Of a stretch of 64,000 nucleotides of DNA, positions 59,541 through 64,000 are shown one piece after another. Position numbers and translations under genes: made by a program. The DNA lies in the NCBI GenBank assembly GCA_036702975.1, contig DATNPX010000033.1, positions 62,001 through 126,000 on the forward strand, given 5' to 3'. Source of the stretch: DATNPX01 sp036702975 (lineage in GTDB: Bacteria; Cyanobacteriota; Vampirovibrionia; Obscuribacterales; Obscuribacteraceae). The first letter of the stretch is position 1; each line of letters opens with the position of its first letter. Below the pieces are notes generated by a model, which saw only the letters and a program-made list of their open reading frames with translations, was not told where the DNA came from and searched no databases.

Positions 59541-62500
59541 ATGGATCTCTTGATCTGTCATTCTTGTGGAACCGTACTTCGTGGCAAACTCAAGGCTTGC
59601 ACCGGTTGTAGTCTTGCTTTGTCTGAATCAGCACCGACCCCGTTGCCGACTTTATCGCGTACTACCGGAGCGTTGGCAGTTCATGTCAAACCAGATCCGA
59701 TCGTTTTAGAAAGACTTCTAGTTCGCAATCAATCCCAGGTCTGGCTGCGCGAAGCCAAGGGACAAGGAGGCGATGGTACAGAGCCAGAAGGTGTAGGCGA
59801 AGCGCTAGAAGGTGCTGAGCCTGCCGTAAATGGCAATGGTCACGGGAATGGTCATGGCAACGGAAACGGTCATGGAAATGGAAACGGTCATGGGAATGGA
59901 AACGGTGACGGCGATTATACTGGTGCCTCTCAAATAGAGCGCCAACCATTTGATTTTGCTCCTTCAACTACGCCGCCTGCTCCGCCAACTCCTGAGCAAG
60001 CGCCTGTGGTGCAGGCTCAGTCAATGCAAGATTACTCACCTTCTCCAGCGAGTGCTCCAGCGCAAGCTCCATTCGATCCGGCGCCACCACAAGTTGCTCA
60101 GGCACAAAGTGGTGTCTATCAAAATTTTGCGGCGAGTTCAGCTCCTGTTGCTGCCGCGTCAACAATACCGTCAACTGGAGCTCCTGTTGCTGCGGGAGCT
60201 TCGCCTGCTTCCTGGGATCAAGGCTCCGCTCCGAGTGCACCACCGGTAGCACCAACCGTTCAGGCACCCGTGCCGCAACCACCTCCATCTCCTGCACCAG
60301 CATATGCTGCACCTGAAGCACAACCGGCGCCACCGTCGCCCGCGCCAGTAGCTCCGTCAGCACCGGTGGACTTTTTCGATTCCCCCACTGCCAGGCAAAT
60401 GAATCCTGGTAACAACGCCCTTGATGCTGCACCAGTTGTAGTGCCTCAAGAGACCGCTCCAGCCAGCGCAGCGCCGCCGGCGCTACCAGCGACTGTAGAA
60501 CCGGCTGTACAGGCACCTGCTCCTGTTAATGTTTCACCGCCGAAACCGGTGCGCAGAGCTCAAGATCTGGATTTCTTCGCCTCAACCAGCGCTACTGCTT
60601 CGAGCGCACCTGAACAAAGAGGTCGCGCTGAATCATTTGAGCCAGAGCCGTCCACCAACTCTGGACGTGGGCGAAATCGAAATCGTGAGGAAGAATCAGG
60701 GGATGAGGCGTTCCCATTTTCCGATGAAGAGGCGGTTCGAGCCAAACCTAAGTTGAAGATTCGTCCTCCTGTCTCTCGCCAAGAAGAGGATGACGATTTC
60801 TTTGATGATGAATCACCGAAGAAATCAACTGCGGCTAGTCGTTCTTCGAGGCGCCCATCTACTTCTCGCCCGCATGGCCGTTCGTTTGAGAATGATGATG
60901 ACGATGACGATGACGACGATGATAATGTGGACGAGCACGATTTTGACGATGCTCCAAAGAGCAAGGGCAAAAATAAGGGTCGGCGTCCATCTGCGCGCGA
61001 TGAGCGTGACGACCACGATGACCATGACGAAGATGATGAGACGCCGCCGCCCAGACGTTCGTTCTCTGGTAACACCCCAACGTTCAAGGGACGCCCTCCA
61101 GCCAAGAAAGATCCTCGTGCGGCTAAGCTTGCGGCTCAAGGAAAGTCGTCCGCCCGAAGGGGCCCCGAAGATGACGATTCTGACGAGAAACCAAATTTCC
61201 TGCAAGCACCAGTAAATGTGCTCGGTTTCTCAATGAAGCGTCAGACGCAGATTATCATCGTAGCTGTAGCGCTCTTCGTGTTTCCGATGCTGTTTCAGTT
61301 CGTTGGTGGCATGATTACGAATATGATCGCTGCCGCTAGCGGCGGTGCGGCTCAAGTTGCAGGCGGCGGTTCGTCTTCTGAACCTCTTATGATTGGCGGT
61401 GATTGGAAGATAACGTTTGCCACCGATAACGACAAACGAGCTTATACGTCCTACCTGAGTATGGAAGAGACTAACGGCCAGATTCAAGGTATTGGTCGCG
61501 ATGGTGATCCTCAAAATGGTGCACCTTTCGTGTTTAGAGGTAGTGTTACACGACCGGACAATATCGCGTTCAATAAGGTCTATCAAAATCAAGATGAATA
61601 CAGACCGTCTAAACCTATCCAATATTTCGGTAAGTTGGACTTGCAGGGACGTCCGCGCGCCCAGGGCATTTGGCGCACGCAGATAACCAAGGGCCATTTC
61701 ATCAAAGCTCAAGTCGTTAATTTGCAAGGCTCCTGGACTGCGGAACGCATCAGGGCTCATATCTATCATTTCCCGCAAGATCCGGCGAATGGACTGAGCA
61801 ATTTGCCTGCGCCAGGTTCTCCTACTTCCAGTGGTAGCCCAACCAACCCGACGGGCGCTAAGAACATGTTCTTCCAGGGCTTGTTCATCTTCCTTGCTGT
61901 TGCTGTCGGTCTAGTCTGGTTGGTTTGGAACCTTTTCGGTACCAATGGTTTGATGAGCATTCGAGGCAAGCAACAATATATTCCGTCGCAGTATAAAGGT
62001 GACCACAATAAGATCAAGAATCAGCTCGCCAAGCCGATTGTAGCTGGCAGTCTGCCTCTTGGTATTAGACATGAATGGAAGCCATATTTCCCTTGGGAAA
62101 AGAAAGAGCTCGCACTGCCACCTAAGTTGAGAGAAAAAGACCCGCATCTTTTGGTGCTCGGTGCCGGCGACAAAGGCAAATCTCGATTCATCGCCAGTCT
62201 CATCACACACGATATTGAGTCAAACGATCGCGCTATTGTTGTCATCGATTCAGATGGCACTTTAGTCGACATGCTCTTGCGCTGGATTTCGCACCATCCA
62301 AAAGGCAAGCAGTTTGCCAAGCGAGTTGTTCTGCTCGATCCAACCAACAAGAAGGGCTCTCTCTCCTACAATCCGTTGGAGATGCCTGAAGACGAAGATT
62401 TGCAAGCTGCAGCTTCTTCGCTTGTCTATGGATTTAAGGCCATTTACACCGAACCACCTGGTTCGCAAAGCCAGTGGAATGCACAGACAGCCAATATTCT

Positions 62501-63449
62501 GCGCAACTCTGCCTTGCTGCTCATGGCGAACGGTAAGACCCTTACCGATTTGCCCACGCTTTTGCAAGACAATGACTTCCGAGACATCCTGCTCGAAAAT
62601 GTTGAACGGAAGAAGCGCGACAAGGTTGAGTACTCGACTTTGCTCGAGAGCTGGGCTCAATACAAGAAACTAGCAAGAACAGATCAGTGGATCACGTGGG
62701 TTGAACCGTTGCTGAACCGAGTCACACCGATGCTTGGAGATCCGCGCATTCGTCCAATTCTGACCAATCCAGTCAGCGATATCAAGCTCACTCAGGTAAT
62801 AAAACAGAAGAAGATTTTGCTGGTCAAGGTAGCTCGCGGGCAACTAGACGAAAATGCGAACCTCCTTGGAAGCCTTATTGTTACTGGGTTGAAGCAAGCC
62901 GCGATGTCTTTGAGTTCAGATGGCGAAGAGCTGCCGTCAGCACTTTATCTGGACGAGTTCGACGACTTCATCGAAAAAGAGACTTTGGAATCCATTACGA
63001 CCGAAACCGACCGTTTCCAAATAGGCTTTGTTGGAGCCATCAAGACCTTGCAGCATCTGCCTGAGGACTTCCGAAATCAACTTGTGATTAGTGTCGGTAC
63101 CATCGCCTGCTTCGCTTTGTCCAAAAAAGACGGCGACCTACTCGGTCCGCAAATGTTCCGTGTTGATGGTCGTAAGATTAAGCACCAGACCATGTCTAAC
63201 TTCTTCAACCCGGTCAATACGTCACCCCAGTTCGAGCTGATTTCAGACGAAGAAAAATTGAACATCGACCGCGTTGTTGGTCAGGAGCTTCGTCATTTCT
63301 TCTGTTATCGTGTAGGCAGCCAGGCCGGCGTTTTCCATATGAAGTCTCACGATTTTAACGATATTGACGACAAAGACGTTAATTGGAAGCTCATGGAGCG
63401 TATGCAGTCAAACGCGGCAAAAACGGCTGATAAAGACAAGGACGCCTGA
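59541..63449 (+). CDS. Zinc-ribbon, membrane-anchored VirD4/TraD-like ATPase
   Basis: 1302 residues in blocks: a four-Cys zinc ribbon (C6, C9, C20, C23); an Asn-Gly-His-Gly repeat tract (about 95 to 125); 400 residues of Pro/Ala and acidic low complexity with a poly-Asp run; a first span (about 571 to 591); a beta-rich segment of about 180 residues between spans; a second span (about 775 to 797); then an ATPase with Walker A GAGDKGKS (about 878) and Walker B ALYLDEFDDF (about 1133), then GFVGAIKTLQHLPEDFRNQL. The ATPase resembles the type IV coupling proteins and TraD/TraG family, which pump DNA or protein. The large inter-span domain and the zinc ribbon are unusual. The next gene starts 117 nt later. 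Confidence 0.8.
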   Translation: MDLLICHSCGTVLRGKLKACTGCSLALSESAPTPLPTLSRTTGALAVHVKPDPIVLERLLVRNQSQVWLREAKGQGGDGTEPEGVGEALEGAEPAVNGNGHGNGHGNGNGHGNGNGHGNGNGDGDYTGASQIERQPFDFAPSTTPPAPPTPEQAPVVQAQSMQDYSPSPASAPAQAPFDPAPPQVAQAQSGVYQNFAASSAPVAAASTIPSTGAPVAAGASPASWDQGSAPSAPPVAPTVQAPVPQPPPSPAPAYAAPEAQPAPPSPAPVAPSAPVDFFDSPTARQMNPGNNALDAAPVVVPQETAPASAAPPALPATVEPAVQAPAPVNVSPPKPVRRAQDLDFFASTSATASSAPEQRGRAESFEPEPSTNSGRGRNRNREEESGDEAFPFSDEEAVRAKPKLKIRPPVSRQEEDDDFFDDESPKKSTAASRSSRRPSTSRPHGRSFENDDDDDDDDDDNVDEHDFDDAPKSKGKNKGRRPSARDERDDHDDHDEDDETPPPRRSFSGNTPTFKGRPPAKKDPRAAKLAAQGKSSARRGPEDDDSDEKPNFLQAPVNVLGFSMKRQTQIIIVAVALFVFPMLFQFVGGMITNMIAAASGGAAQVAGGGSSSEPLMIGGDWKITFATDNDKRAYTSYLSMEETNGQIQGIGRDGDPQNGAPFVFRGSVTRPDNIAFNKVYQNQDEYRPSKPIQYFGKLDLQGRPRAQGIWRTQITKGHFIKAQVVNLQGSWTAERIRAHIYHFPQDPANGLSNLPAPGSPTSSGSPTNPTGAKNMFFQGLFIFLAVAVGLVWLVWNLFGTNGLMSIRGKQQYIPSQYKGDHNKIKNQLAKPIVAGSLPLGIRHEWKPYFPWEKKELALPPKLREKDPHLLVLGAGDKGKSRFIASLITHDIESNDRAIVVIDSDGTLVDMLLRWISHHPKGKQFAKRVVLLDPTNKKGSLSYNPLEMPEDEDLQAAASSLVYGFKAIYTEPPGSQSQWNAQTANILRNSALLLMANGKTLTDLPTLLQDNDFRDILLENVERKKRDKVEYSTLLESWAQYKKLARTDQWITWVEPLLNRVTPMLGDPRIRPILTNPVSDIKLTQVIKQKKILLVKVARGQLDENANLLGSLIVTGLKQAAMSLSSDGEELPSALYLDEFDDFIEKETLESITTETDRFQIGFVGAIKTLQHLPEDFRNQLVISVGTIACFALSKKDGDLLGPQMFRVDGRKIKHQTMSNFFNPVNTSPQFELISDEEKLNIDRVVGQELRHFFCYRVGSQAGVFHMKSHDFNDIDDKDVNWKLMERMQSNAAKTADKDKDA

Positions 63450-63566
63450 TTTGCCAGTTAGACCATTTGGGTGCGTATTTTCAGCTATTTAGATTGTATA
63501 GTTTAAGTGGTACAAGCTACTCGAGTTGTCTTATTGACAGGATTTTGAAAGGTATCAAAAAGAGTC

Positions 63567-64000
63567 GTGCAGGGATCAGGTAATAGTCAGGGAGACGGTG
63601 GGCGCAACATCTGGGAAGAAAAGATCGCCGACTTGCGCCGGTATGATCTAGACTCCTTAGACACCAATCCCATCAATCCGGCCGAGCTATCGAGTTGGCC
63701 GATACCGGATCTCACTTTTGTGCGAGTCGACGGTATCCTGCGCTCCTGGGATATCGAACGCGAAAAACAGCAGCAACAGCAACAACCGCAGCAAAGTAAC
63801 GATCCTAATGCTGTGCCGAAACGCATGTACCTGATGGAAGATGCGCTAACGGGTCTGCACAGTCAGAAAACTAACCTCGCCTATCTTGCACTTGGTGGTA
63901 AACAAGGCGTTAGGTACTACATGGGTATCTCTCCACCGGCGGGCTTCGATTCACCTGATGGTGATTCGGCAAAGCTTTCATTCGGCACGCTTAGGTCAAT
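63567..64000 (+). CDS. Partial gene: N-terminus of a possible VirB4/HerA-like partner
   Basis: The frame starts at GTG 63567 and runs off the window after 144 codons. The start is NIWEEKIADLRRYDLDSLDT-like with no signal peptide or span. A Gln-rich stretch follows (KQQQQQQPQQ). Then NLAYLALGGKQGVRYYMGIS resembles the first strand region of large ATP-binding proteins (VirB4/TraC/HerA type) encoded beside TraD-like genes. This is inference from a short fragment; the ATPase motifs would lie beyond the window. AAAGAG is the nearest ribosome binding site candidate. Confidence 0.6.
   Translation, partial: MQGSGNSQGDGGRNIWEEKIADLRRYDLDSLDTNPINPAELSSWPIPDLTFVRVDGILRSWDIEREKQQQQQQPQQSNDPNAVPKRMYLMEDALTGLHSQKTNLAYLALGGKQGVRYYMGISPPAGFDSPDGDSAKLSFGTLRS

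Noticed and set aside
59823..59915. Short tandem DNA repeats that look CRISPR-like
   Set aside because: The units are about 12 to 18 nt without spacers of even size and lie inside the Asn-Gly-His-Gly codons.
60560..61205. Long minus-strand frames rich in Ser or Val/Ile in the ATPase gene
   Set aside because: They mirror the low-complexity acidic and Pro-rich coding of the plus strand and have no start signals.

Overview
This is 64 kb of a bacterial chromosome with about 50 percent G+C by eye. The core is a near-complete S10-spc-alpha ribosomal protein supercluster on the minus strand (about 43.1 to 23.5 kb). It runs from rpsJ (uS10) through secY, adk, map, infA, rpmJ and rpoA to truA, rplM and rpsI. 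Translation genes continue with a tRNA-Thr(UGU)/tRNA-Tyr(GUA)/tRNA-Thr(GGU)/tuf operon (52.7 to 50.9 kb), rlmB and selA. There are no CRISPR arrays, insertion sequences, prophage genes or rRNA genes.

Lineage (inference, moderate to low confidence): a non-photosynthetic relative of Cyanobacteria such as the Melainabacteria/Vampirovibrionia (Obscuribacter-like) would fit. The reasons are a chromosome rich in zinc-ribbon proteins, TPR membrane proteins and Pro/Ala-rich disordered proteins, membrane Ser/Thr-kinase-like proteins with N-terminal membrane regions, and a uL30 gene, which Cyanobacteria lack. A 16S rRNA or concatenated ribosomal protein tree would settle it.

Layout. 0.2 to 3.0 kb: a Fur-family regulator with a long helical tail, then overlapping genes for a secreted M20 peptidase and a C39-like cysteine peptidase. 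3.0 to 11.9 kb: three glycosyltransferases interleaved with thioredoxin reductase, a heme-oxygenase-like diiron protein, a YyaL/DUF255 thioredoxin-fold protein and an alpha/beta hydrolase. 11.9 to 23.4 kb: envelope-type proteins (a coiled-coil secreted protein, a Gly/His/Tyr-rich secreted protein, a SnoaL-like secreted protein), a PAS histidine kinase, a zinc-ribbon/TM protein in an operon with a TMTC-like GT-C/TPR membrane protein, a class I HMG-CoA reductase and a TPR protein. 23.5 to 43.1 kb: ribosomal supercluster with two internal terminators. 43.2 to 50.7 kb: a beta-helix protein, two tandem membrane-anchored kinase-like proteins (one looks like a pseudokinase), a cysteine-synthase-like enzyme and a phosphoesterase. 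50.9 to 56.5 kb: tRNA-tuf operon, rlmB, small membrane and HTH proteins, selA. 56.5 to 64 kb: a large coiled-coil protein divergent from a 1302-residue zinc-ribbon, membrane-anchored VirD4/TraD-like ATPase, followed by a gene cut by the window end.

The two loci most worth study as possibly undescribed systems are the kinase/pseudokinase pair with a PH-like middle region (44.6 to 49.1 kb), and the zinc-ribbon coupling-protein-like ATPase with its partner and divergent coiled-coil protein (56.5 to 64 kb).
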